Part shown: positions 34,168 through 42,665 of the stretch, in pieces
How positions within the stretch are numbered: the stretch's first letter is position 1
How the letters are laid out: each line of letters begins with the position of its first letter
Source: VRUE01 sp963705635
Lineage (GTDB): Bacteria > Actinomycetota > Thermoleophilia > Solirubrobacterales > 70-9
DNA: 64,000 nt
NCBI GenBank assembly: GCA_963705635.1
Contig: CAVPKH010000003.1
Coordinates: 682,001-746,000, forward strand
Reading direction: 5' to 3'
Made by a program: the position numbers and the translations under genes
The notes under the pieces: model-generated
Database searches by the model: none
Seen by the model: only the letters and a program-made list of their open reading frames with translations
What the model was told of the DNA's origin: nothing

Positions 34168-35545
34168 ATGAGCGAGCGCCATTTCGACGCAATCGTGCTC
34201 GGCGCGGGGGCGCCGGGGGAGGTCTGCGCCGGGCGCCTCGCCGACGCCGGGCTCGCGGTGGCGATCGTCGAGCAGCACCTGGTCGGCGGCGAGTGCTCCT
34301 ACTACGCCTGCATGCCCTCGAAGGCGCTGTTGCGTCCCGCCGGCCTGCTCGAGGAGGCGCGCCGGGTGCCGGGGGTCGCCGGGGCCGTGACCGGCGACCT
34401 CGATCCCCAGGCGGTGCTCGACCGCCGCGACGAGGTGATCCACGACCTCGACGACTGCGGCCAGCTGCCCTGGCTCGAAGAACGCGGCATCGAGCTGTTC
34501 CGCGGCGAGGGGAAGCTCGACGGCGAGCGCCGGGTGCGCGTCGGCGACGAGGTCCTGAGTGCAAGCCGAGTCGTGGTTGTGGCGACCGGAAGCGGCGCCG
34601 CGATGCCGCCGATCGAGGGACTCGACTCGGTGCGGGCCTGGAACAACCGCGACGCCACCACCTCGAAGCAGGTGCCGGCAAGCATGGTCGTCCTCGGCGG
34701 CGGCCCGGTCGGCTCGGAGCTGGCGCAGGCCTGGTCGACCCTCGGCACCAAGGTCACCCTGGTCGAGGGCGGCGAGCGCCTGCTCTCACGCGAGGAGGCG
34801 TTCGCCGGCGAGCAGGTGGAGGCAGCGTTGCGCGATCAGCACGGCGTCGACGTGCGCACCGGCGCCCAAGCCGAGCGGGTGGACAAGAGCGGAACCGGGG
34901 TCGTGGTGGAGCTCGCCGCTGGAGGCACGATCGAAGCTGCCGAGCTCCTGATCGCCGTCGGGCGCAAGCCGCGGACCGCGGGCATGGGCCTCGACTCCGT
35001 CGGCGTCGAGCCCGGCAAGGGCGGCTTTCTGGAGACGGACGACCGCATGCGCGTCGGCGGGCGCGACTGGCTTTACGCCGTCGGCGACGTCAACGGCCGC
35101 GCCCTCTTTACCCACATGGGCAAGTACCAGGCCTGGGTCAGCGGCCGAGAACGCGCTCGGGCGCGAGGTCGAGGCCGTCGCCGAAGCGATCGGCTCGCCG
35201 CGAGTCACCTTCACCGACCCCCAGGTCGCCGCCGTCGGCAAGACCCTGGAGCAGGCCCGCGAAGCCGGGATCGACGCCCGCGCGGTCGACGTGCCAACCG
35301 ACGGCACCGCCGGCGCCAGCTTCCAGGGCAAGGAAACCGGCGGCACCTCCCGGCTGGTCATCGACGAGTCCCGCAAGGTAATCGTCGGCGCCACCTTCAC
35401 CGGCTTCGAGACAGCCGACTTCCTCCACGCAGCGACAGTCGCGATCGTCGGCGAAGTCCCCCTCGCAAAGCTCCGCCACGCCGTCGCCGCCTACCCAAGC
35501 CGCAGCGAGATCTGGCTAAAGCTCCTAGAGGCTTACGGCCTGTAA
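34168..35545 (+). CDS. Dihydrolipoamide dehydrogenase / pyridine nucleotide-disulfide oxidoreductase, one apparent frameshift
   Basis: Starts MSERHFDAIVLGAGAPGEVC with the FAD-binding glycine motif, then GGECSYYACMPSKALLRP, with the redox disulfide as Cys-x4-Cys. MVVLGGGPVGSELAQAWSTLG is the NAD(P) motif and WLYAVGDVNGRALFTHMGKYQ the second FAD motif. After the frame change near 35137-35145 (within GTCAGCGGCC) the dimerisation domain continues AENALGREVEAVAEAIG to LRHAVAAYPSRSEIWLKLLE. The SxxE replaces the usual His-Glu catalytic pair (HPSRSE-like YPSRSE), so a Lpd role is doubtful; a mercuric- or soluble-transhydrogenase-like reductase is possible. Confidence 0.8.
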
Positions 35546-35546
35546 A

Positions 35547-35657
35547 AGCGGTCTCGGCAGGGGTGGAGCGTCTTGTACTTTTTGGGCGCCAACCTTGAGG
35601 CGTCAGCCCAATTCCGCCACATCCAAAAAGTTAAGCGGAACCCCTGCCGAGACCGCT
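35547..35657. repeat. Structured intergenic element, family 1, copy b
   Basis: Perfect 18-nt arms at 35547-35564 and 35640-35657, with an inner stem ACTTTTTGG/CCAAAAAGT. It exactly fills the gap between two convergent genes: the left arm starts two bases after the lpd-like stop and the right arm ends on the first base of the HhH gene stop. In minus sense it reads TTCCGCTTAACTTTTTGG ... CCAAAAAGTACAAGACG, matching copies a and c. Confidence 0.75.
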
Positions 35658-37439
35658 CAGACCGTCGAGCGCCGCTTCAGGTCCGCCAGCACGTCGTCGG
35701 GAAAGCCCGGCACCTCGTCCAGCTCGTCAACGGAGCCGAAGCGGCCAAGCCGCTCGCGGTGGGCGAGCAGGCGGGTGGCCTGGGTGACCGAGAGGTTTTC
35801 GGCGCGAAGCTGCTCGAAGGTGATCGAGTTGAGGTCGATCGTGCCGCCCGGCGATGCCGCTGGCGGCGGCGCGGGCGCCGGCGGCGGGGGCGTGGGCGTG
35901 GGCTCAGGTGCCGGCGGCGCGGGCGGCTGCGGCACGGGCGGTGGCGGCGTCGGCGCGGGCGGTGGCGTCGGCGCGGGAGCGGGCGACGGAGGCGTCGGCT
36001 GGGGCGCTGGAGTCGGCTGGGGCTGGGGCACCGGCGGCGGCGGGCTCGGCGGTACCGGCTGGGGCGCGGCGGCCTGTGGAGCCGGTTGGGAAGCAGGGCG
36101 CGGGGCGCTCGCAGCCTGCTGAACCGACTGCAGCACGGCCTGCTCGGCCTCGGAGGCGCGGCGCTCCGCCTCGCGAGCGCGCTCCTCGGCCTGGGCGACG
36201 CTGTCGCGGATCTCCTGCAAGCGCCGCTCGCGCTCGTCCTCCTCGGACTTCAGCTTGGCGAGCCGCTCCGCCTCGGCGGCGCGACGTTCCGCTTCCTTGG
36301 TGCGCTCTTCGATCTGGCGCAGGCGATCCTGGGCCTCCACCATCGCCCGCTCTTGCGCTTCGCGCTCCTGCTGCAGGCGATGTTCCGCCGTCTGCAGGTC
36401 CGGCGTTGGGGCAGGCGTTGCGGGGAACGGCGCCGCGGCGGGAGCAGCGGCTGACGCGGGCGGTGAAATCGCCCCCATGCTCTGGGTCACCTGTCCCGCC
36501 TGGGCGCGAGCGACCCGCTCGTCCGCTTCGCGCTGCAGCCTCTCCGCCTCGGCGATGCGCCGGTCGGCCTCGGCGCGAATCCTCGCCTCCTCCTGCTGGA
36601 TCTCCTCCACCTTGGCGCGGACCCTCTGTTCGGCGGCAGCCGGATCGTCGTAGCCCTGCGGCGCGCCGGGCTGAGGCACGGCGGCGGCTGGGAGCGGCGG
36701 CTGCGGTGCTGCGGGAAGCGGGGCGATCGGCGGCATCATCTGTACCGGTGGGGCCTGCTGGGCGGGCGCCGGCTGTTGGGGCAAGGGGGCCTGGGGCGGA
36801 GCCTGCTGGGCCAACGCGCCGCCCTGCTGCTGAAGCTGTTCGCGCTCGTGCGCGGCGCGGGCTTCGGCGAGCTGGCGCTCCGCCTTCGCCGCTTCCTTCC
36901 GGGCTCGCCGGCCGTCGGCGCGGCCGCCGCCCTTCGCCGAGCCGCGGCCCGAGCGCTTCGCCGCCCGCTCTTCCTTGCGTCGCTTCGCCTCTGCCTGGCG
37001 GTTCTTGCGGTGCTCGAGCCGGGCGGCGCGCTGCTGCTCTCGCGCCTGCTTGCGCTTCTCCTTGGCGTCGAGGGGCTTACCCGTGGCCGTCGGCGGTGGC
37101 ACCGAGGCGCCGGGTGAAACCGCCGCTGGCGGGGTGGAGGGAAGTTCAGCGGTCTGCTGCGCCGCGGCAGCGGCGCTGTGACGGCGGCGCAGGCGATGGG
37201 CCTCCCGGCGTGGCGGCGGTCTTCTTCTTGGCTTTTTCCTTGCTGCGGCGCTGGGTGACGCTGACCACGAGCAGGAGCAGCAGAATCGCCGCAACCAGGC
37301 CCGCGACGAAGTACTGGATGTTGTCGCTGACGAAGTCGCCGGCCTTGCTCGGGAAGGATTCGGCGCTGGCCTGGGCGGGAGCGACCAGGGCCACCGCGAG
37401 TGCCATAAGCGGCAGAACCAGGGCAGAGCGGGAACGCAT
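35657..37439 (-). CDS. Exported/membrane-anchored coiled-coil protein with C-terminal helix-hairpin-helix, one apparent frameshift
   Basis: The N-terminus (MRSRSALVLPLMALAVALVA, signal-like; then a helix QYFVAGLVAAILLLLLVVSV near residues 43-62) lies in one frame and the rest in another; they join near 37195-37212. Following are a Lys/Arg-rich stretch, coiled coils (AEQRVRAKVEEIQQEEARIR..., LKSEEDERERRLQEIRDS...), a long Pro/Ala/Thr spacer, and a C-terminal ComEA-type HhH: IDLNSITFEQLRAENLSVTQ and VDELDEVPGFPDDVLADLK. HhH units bind DNA or pair with partners; a role at the envelope is inferred only from the anchor. About 593 residues in all. Confidence 0.65.
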
Positions 37440-37450
37440 TGCCCTCGAAG

Positions 37451-37936
37451 CTACCTCATCCTGCCCTTGAATTCGCGCTCGACTTCGCGGCGCACGTCGC
37501 GGTCCGCGATCTGGCGGCGCCGGTCGCGCCCCTCCTTGCCCCGCGCCAGGGCCAGCTCGACCTTCGCCCGCGAGCCCTTGAAGTAGATGCGCAGCGGGAT
37601 CAGGGTCAATCCTTTCTCCGCGGTCTTGCCGATCAGCCGTTCGATCTCGGCCTTGTGCAGGAGCAGCTTGCGGGGCCGCTCGGGCTCGTGGTTCTCGCGG
37701 CTGGCCGGCTCGTAAGGCGGAATATGGAGGTTGCGGAGCCAAACTTCGCCAGCTTCGACGACGGCGTAAGCATCGGTCATCTGAGCCTTGCCGTTGCGCA
37801 GCGACTTCACCTCCGAGCCGCGCAGAACGATGCCCGCCTCCATCTTCTCGATCGGTTCGAATTTGTGGCGGGCGCGGCGGTTGGTGGCGACGTCGCCCGA
37901 GGCCGGCAGGCGCTGCTTCTTCGTCTTTTTAGCCAT
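37451..37936 (-). CDS. smpB: SsrA-binding protein SmpB
   Basis: A 161-residue protein: ATNRRARHKFEPIEKMEAGIVLRGSEVKSLR and the loop LHIPPYEPAS match SmpB, and the basic tail RRQIADRDVRREVEREFKGR is the part that enters the mRNA channel. It binds tmRNA, encoded 3.3 kb away, and delivers it to stalled ribosomes. The start at 37936 overlaps the RNase R gene by 8 nt. An ATG six bases upstream is the alternative. Confidence 0.93.
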   Translation of the reverse strand: MAKKTKKQRLPASGDVATNRRARHKFEPIEKMEAGIVLRGSEVKSLRNGKAQMTDAYAVVEAGEVWLRNLHIPPYEPASRENHEPERPRKLLLHKAEIERLIGKTAEKGLTLIPLRIYFKGSRAKVELALARGKEGRDRRRQIADRDVRREVEREFKGRMR

Positions 37937-39540
37937 CGGCAAGCTCCAGATCGACCCGCCCGCGGGGAGCTTCGACCCCGCTCACGCGGACGGATATCGG
38001 ATCGCCGAGCCGCACGGCGCGCGCCGACTCGCGGCCGACCAGCGCCGTCTCGGTCTCGTTCAGCTCGAAGCGCTCGTCGCCGATCGTGCGGGCGGGGACG
38101 AAGCCCTCGTAGACGTCGCCCAGCTCACCGCCGAAGCCGACGAAGGCGCCGGCGCGGATCAGGCCGGACACCTCGCCCTCGAACACGGCCTCCGCCCCGC
38201 GCTGCGCCAGCTCGCGCTCGAGCAGGTAGGCGGCGCAGACGTCGTCGGCGTCGCGCTCGATCCGCGCCGACTCGCGCTCCTGCTCGCTGCAGTGCCAGGC
38301 CACCTCGCGCGCATCCGCCGCCCGCGGCGCCCCCTCCCCCTCCCCCAGGGCCGCCAGCAGCGCCCGGTGGACGAGCAGGTCGGGGTAGCGGCGGATCGGC
38401 GAGGTGAAGTGGCAGTAGGCGGGGCTGCCGAGGCCGGCATGGCCGCTGTTGCGGTCGCTGTAGGAAGCCTGCATCAGGGAGCGGAGCACGAGCGATGTAT
38501 ACGCCTCGCGGCCGTGCCCGCGCCGCGCCGCCTCCTTGATCACCAGGCGGCTGGCCTCGGCGGCGACCCGCGCGGCCTGGCTCGGCGCCAGGCCCTGGCC
38601 CAGCGGCGGGGTCGGCACACCGAGCGCGTGCAGCTGCTCGACCAGGCGCTCGACGCGGCTTGGATCGGGCTGGGCGTGGACGCGGTAGACGGCGGGCACG
38701 CGCTTGCGCTCGAGCAGTTGGGCCACCTCTTCGTTGGCGAGGATCATCAGCCGCTCGATCAGGCGGTGGGACTCGGTCTGCGCCACCGAACGGGCGCCGA
38801 CGACGTTGCCAGCCGCGTCGAAGCGAAACTCCGGCTCAGAGGACTCGACGCCGAGGCTGGTCGCGCCGCGCCGATCCCCCAGCGCCGCCGCCGCCTCGCG
38901 CGCCAGCGCCAGCGGCTCGGCCACGCCCTCGGGGGCCTCGCTGCGCCCGGCGAAAACGAGGTCGAGCTGGTCGTAGTCGAGGCGGGCGCGGGAGCGAATG
39001 CGGCTGCGGTAGAAGCTGGCGGCGCGCGGGCTGCCGCCGGGGCCGAGCTCGATCTCCGCGGTGACCGCCAGGCGCTCGACCTCGGGGGCCAGGCTGCAGG
39101 CCCCCTCGCTCAGGGCCCGCGGCAGCATCGGCTCGACGGCGCCCGGGACGTAGGTGCTGTTGGCGCGGCGGCGCGCCTCGAGGTCGAGCGGCGAGCCCGG
39201 CAGCACGTGGGCGGCGACGTCGGCGATGTGGATCCAGAGGCGCAGGCCGTCCGCCTCGCGCCGGGCCGAAACCGCGTCGTCGAAGTCGCGGGCCGTCGCC
39301 GGGTCGACGGTGAAGGTGGGCAGCTCAGTGAGGTCGCGGCGACGCAGCCCGCTGCTCTCGGCGGCGTCGGCGGCGCGCCCGGCTTCGACCTCCAGCGACG
39401 CCGCGAAACCCACGCCGGCCCAGCCGCTCGCTCAAGAGCGCTTCGATCGCATCGCGGGCGTTCTTCGGCTCGGAGCGGTCTCGACCGCGACCGCGCGACC
39501 GCTGGCGCGCCCGGTGGTGGCGCCAATCGCGCTTACTCAT
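37929..39540 (-). CDS. rnr: RNase R/RNase II family exoribonuclease, one apparent frameshift
   Basis: The RNB domain is intact: LTELPTFTVDPATARDFDDAVSA holds the catalytic Asp cluster, LWIHIADVAAHV and SPAYCHFTSPIRRYPDLLVHR are RNB motifs, and an S1-like domain ends the protein (FEGEVSGLIRAGAFVGFG...). The N-terminal 40 residues (MSKRDWRHHRARQRSRGRGR..., then NARDAIEALLSERLGR) lie in another frame, joined near 39410-39420. At about 536 residues it lacks the long N-terminal cold-shock domains of the E. coli enzyme. It degrades mRNA released by trans-translation and overlaps smpB. Confidence 0.82.
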
Positions 39541-39597
39541 GACGGCGCTTCCCCACTTCCTCGTCAGCGCCCGGCAGGGGAAAGGCGTGGCGGGCGC

Positions 39598-40779
39598 TCA
39601 TCGTTCCGCCGCCAGCACGCCCAGGGCGCGTTCGAGGCCCTCGTCGGGCACCGTCTGCGGCAGGTCGCGCGCCTGCACGTCGGGGTGGATGCCGCGCCCG
39701 GCGAGGTTGACGCCGTCCGGGGTGAAGTACTCGCCGATCGTCAGCTTCAGGGCGCCGCCGTTGGAGAGGTCGACCTCCTGCTGGAAGACGCCCTTGCCGT
39801 AGGAGCGCGCGCCGACGACCTTGGCGTCGGCGTCGTCGGCCAGCGCCGCGGTAAGGATCTCCGCCGCCGAAGCCGTGTTGCGATCGATCAGGACGACGAC
39901 CGGGACCGCCGGCAGGTCGTCGCCGACGGTTTTGTAGACGGCGTGGCCCTGGGTGCGCGAGTCGGTGGTGACGACGACTTCGTCCTTGGGCAGGAAGATG
40001 CTCGCGGTCAGCACCGCCTCCTCGAGCAGGCCGCCGCCGTTGCCGCGCAGATCGAGCACGATGCCTTCGGCGCCCTGGTCCTCGACCTTCTCCACCGCCC
40101 TGCGCAGCGCCGCGTGAGCGCCTTCGCTGAACGAGACCAGGCGCACGTAGCCGAGCTTGCGCCCGCCCACGGCCTTGACTTTGCTGGTCACCACCGGCAC
40201 CGCGATCTGGGCGCGCTCGACTTTCAGCTCGCGGAGCTTGGCGTCAGGGGCCGCCCGCACGCCGATCGTCACCTCGGTCCCTTCCGGGCCCTTGATCTTC
40301 TCCGAGGAGGCTTCGCTGCTCTCGCCGGCGATCGATTCGCCATCGACCGAGACGATCAGGTCACCGGCCTCGAGCCCGGCCTTTTCCGCCGGCGAGCCGT
40401 GGAAGACACTGGCCACGCGCAACCCCTGCTTGACCTGCGAGACGGTCAGGCCGATCCCCGAGAAGCGGCCCGAGATCTCCTCGTTGAAGCGTTCCAGCGC
40501 TTCCGGGGAGAAGTAGTCGGAGAAGCGGTCGTGGTGGCGCCTGCGCAGCTCGCGGACCATGCCCTGCAGCGAGCCGTTGGTCAGCTCCTTGCTGCCGACC
40601 GAGCGGTAGTAGTTGTCTTCGATCAGTTCGGTCGCTTCGAGGTTGAGCCCGGCGGAGTCGTCGACGAAGTGGTCGCGGAGGAATTCGGGCAGCTTGCCGG
40701 GGTGGCCGCCGAGCCAGATGCCGGCGCAGAGAACGACGACCAGGGCAGCCATGGCCGGCCCGAGCCACTTGTAGATCAC
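39598..40779 (-). CDS. Carboxy-terminal processing protease (S41, CtpA-like)
   Basis: A 393-residue exported or membrane-anchored protease. A single helix lies at residues 7-25; a PDZ domain (FSGIGLTVSQVKQGLRVASVF to GLEAGDLIVSVDGESI) at about 110-190; the catalytic Ser is in RNTASAAEILTAAL and the Lys in SYGKGVFQQEV, as in S41 Ser-Lys enzymes. It follows ftsX by seven bases, which suggests a role in envelope or division-protein processing. Confidence 0.88.
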   Translation of the reverse strand: MIYKWLGPAMAALVVVLCAGIWLGGHPGKLPEFLRDHFVDDSAGLNLEATELIEDNYYRSVGSKELTNGSLQGMVRELRRRHHDRFSDYFSPEALERFNEEISGRFSGIGLTVSQVKQGLRVASVFHGSPAEKAGLEAGDLIVSVDGESIAGESSEASSEKIKGPEGTEVTIGVRAAPDAKLRELKVERAQIAVPVVTSKVKAVGGRKLGYVRLVSFSEGAHAALRRAVEKVEDQGAEGIVLDLRGNGGGLLEEAVLTASIFLPKDEVVVTTDSRTQGHAVYKTVGDDLPAVPVVVLIDRNTASAAEILTAALADDADAKVVGARSYGKGVFQQEVDLSNGGALKLTIGEYFTPDGVNLAGRGIHPDVQARDLPQTVPDEGLERALGVLAAER

Positions 40780-40786
40780 GCGGGCC

Positions 40787-41713
40787 TCAGACCTTCAGGA
40801 AGCGGCGCAGGGTGACTCCCGAGCCGACCGCGGAGACCAGCACCGCGGCGCCGAAGAGAATCGCCACCAGGGCCGGGAAGGAGAGTGTGCTGTTGTTCTG
40901 CGCCGCGAGGAAGGAGAAGGTGCTGCTCAGCGGGTCGACGATCGTGATCTTGCCCAGCCACAGGATCAGTATGGCTACCAGCCCGCCGGTGAAGCCGACG
41001 ACGACGCCCTCGATCATGAAGGGCCAGCGGATGAACCAGCGACTGGCGCCGACCAGCCGCATCACCTCGACCTCGCGGCGGCGGGTGTAGATCGAGAGCC
41101 GGATCGTGTTGCCGACCAGCATCAGCGAGGCGATGATCAGCAGCGCCGTGATCACGGTCAGCACGATCTTCAGCGCGCTGGTCACCTGCTCGATCTTCTG
41201 CGACTTTTCCTGCCGATCCCAGACGCCGTCCTTGGCCGGGATGATCGACGAGATCGGCTGCGGCTTGCCGTCCGGCCCCGGCGGCGTGACGGCCGCCCGC
41301 ACCGCGGCGAGATTGCCGGCGTCGTCGGCCTTGACCGCGAAGTTGCGCGGCAGCGGGTTGGTGTGGAGCTCTTCGAGCAGGCTTTCGCTCTTCTTCGTGC
41401 CCAGGGTGCCTTCGAGTTCCTCGAGCGCTTTCGCCTTGGAGATCAGGGTCACCGAGGCGACGTGCGGGATCGCTTCCAGCTTCCCCTGCAGCGCCGCGAC
41501 TTCGGCTGCGGTCGCGTCGTCGTAGACGGAGACGCGGAATTCGAGGCTGTCGCGGATCTGCTCGCTCTTCGCCTGCGTGGTCTGGAAGACGGGGATGAGG
41601 ACGCCGAGCAGGATCACCGTGGTCACCGTGGTGACGATTGCCGCCATGCTCGGCGCCGCGTTGCGGCGCAGCGCCCGCAATGCCTCCTGGATGAAGAAGA
41701 AGAGCCGTGACAT
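40787..41713 (-). CDS. ftsX: Cell division ABC-type permease FtsX
   Basis: A 308-residue protein with the FtsX plan: an N-terminal helix (about 22-45), a periplasmic domain (about 46-180) and three further helices; RLSIYTRRREVEVMRLVGASRWFIRWPFMIEG is the conserved cytoplasmic loop. FtsX transmits FtsE signals to peptidoglycan hydrolases at the septum. Its start abuts the ftsE stop. Confidence 0.92.
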   Translation of the reverse strand: MSRLFFFIQEALRALRRNAAPSMAAIVTTVTTVILLGVLIPVFQTTQAKSEQIRDSLEFRVSVYDDATAAEVAALQGKLEAIPHVASVTLISKAKALEELEGTLGTKKSESLLEELHTNPLPRNFAVKADDAGNLAAVRAAVTPPGPDGKPQPISSIIPAKDGVWDRQEKSQKIEQVTSALKIVLTVITALLIIASLMLVGNTIRLSIYTRRREVEVMRLVGASRWFIRWPFMIEGVVVGFTGGLVAILILWLGKITIVDPLSSTFSFLAAQNNSTLSFPALVAILFGAAVLVSAVGSGVTLRRFLKV

Positions 41714-42550
41714 CTAGAAGAGGGAGTCGTGGCCGTTGGTCTGGCCCTCGGGGGCGACGCCCATCTCGGCCCGCATGCGCACGCCGAACTCGGTCGTCGA
41801 CTCCTCGGTGTAGCCGCCGCTGACCTCGTCGCGGACGACGCGGCCCTCGTAGAGCTCGATCACACGGCGCTGCATGTTGTCGACCATCTCGCGGTCGTGG
41901 GTGACGACGACGACCGTCGTGCCGGTCTTGTTGATCCGGTAGAGCAGCTGCATCACGCCGATCGAGGTGACTGGGTCGAGGTTGCCGCTGGGCTCGTCAG
42001 CGAGCAGCAGCGGCGGGTGATTGACGAAGGCGCGGGCGATCGAGACGCGCTGCTGCTCGCCGCCGGAGAGCTGATCGGGGTAGCTGTGCAGCTTGGTCGA
42101 GAGGCCGACCAGGCGCAGCGTCTCCGGCACCTGGGCGCGGATCTCGGCGCGGCTGGCGCCGATCACCTGCAGCGCGTAAGCGACGTTGTCGTAGACGGTG
42201 CGGTCGGGCAGCAGCTTGAAGTCCTGGAAGACGGTGCCGATGTTGCGCCGCAGCTGCGGGATCTTCTTCTCCGGCAGGGCGCCGATGTCGCGGCCGGCGA
42301 TGCGGACCGCCCCCTCGGTGGCGGCCAGCTCGCGGATCAGCATCTTGATCAGGGTCGACTTGCCGCAGCCGGTCGGGCCGACCAGAAAGGCGAACTCGCC
42401 GCGGTCGATCGCCAGCGAGACCCGGTCGAGCGCCATGTGGCCACCGGGGTAGACCTTGGTCACGTCGCGCAGCTCGATGATCGGCTTGCCGCCCGGCCGC
42501 CGTCCTCGCGGCTCTTCGCCGCCCTGCTTGCGCTTTCTCAATCTGGCCAT
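41714..42550 (-). CDS. ftsE: Cell division ATP-binding protein FtsE
   Basis: A 278-residue ABC ATPase: Walker A VGPTGCGKSTL, Q-loop VFQDFKLL, signature LSGGEQQRVSIARAF, Walker B LLLADEPSGNLDP, H-loop VVTHDREMVD. It has a 22-residue basic N-terminal extension and a 45-residue C-terminal tail beyond the usual 229 residues. Partner of FtsX next to it. Elsewhere in actinobacteria prfB commonly precedes ftsE; here prfB is 14 kb away. Confidence 0.93.
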   Translation of the reverse strand: MARLRKRKQGGEEPRGRRPGGKPIIELRDVTKVYPGGHMALDRVSLAIDRGEFAFLVGPTGCGKSTLIKMLIRELAATEGAVRIAGRDIGALPEKKIPQLRRNIGTVFQDFKLLPDRTVYDNVAYALQVIGASRAEIRAQVPETLRLVGLSTKLHSYPDQLSGGEQQRVSIARAFVNHPPLLLADEPSGNLDPVTSIGVMQLLYRINKTGTTVVVVTHDREMVDNMQRRVIELYEGRVVRDEVSGGYTEESTTEFGVRMRAEMGVAPEGQTNGHDSLF

Positions 42551-42584
42551 GCCCGCGTCCCTTCTGCAGATACAGGGTGACTCC

Positions 42585-42604
42585 TGCGCGCCCTCGGGCG
42601 CGCA
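42585..42604 (-). terminator. GC hairpin upstream of ftsE
   Basis: TGCGCGCCC and GGGCGCGCA pair over 9 bp around a 2-nt TC centre. It lies in the 115-nt gap after the secreted-protein operon and 35 nt before ftsE, so it may end the operon upstream or act in the ftsE leader. Confidence 0.4.
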
Positions 42605-42665
42605 ATTCCCCGCCCATCCAGAGTGAGTGAGAGCTTAGCGAATTGTTAGCGATCCTTCATAAGAC

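Noticed and set aside
35657..36000. Pro-rich GGC/GCG repeats in the HhH gene as a DNA repeat array
   Set aside because: The pattern is explained by the Pro/Ala/Thr spacer of the protein and is not a strict tandem repeat.
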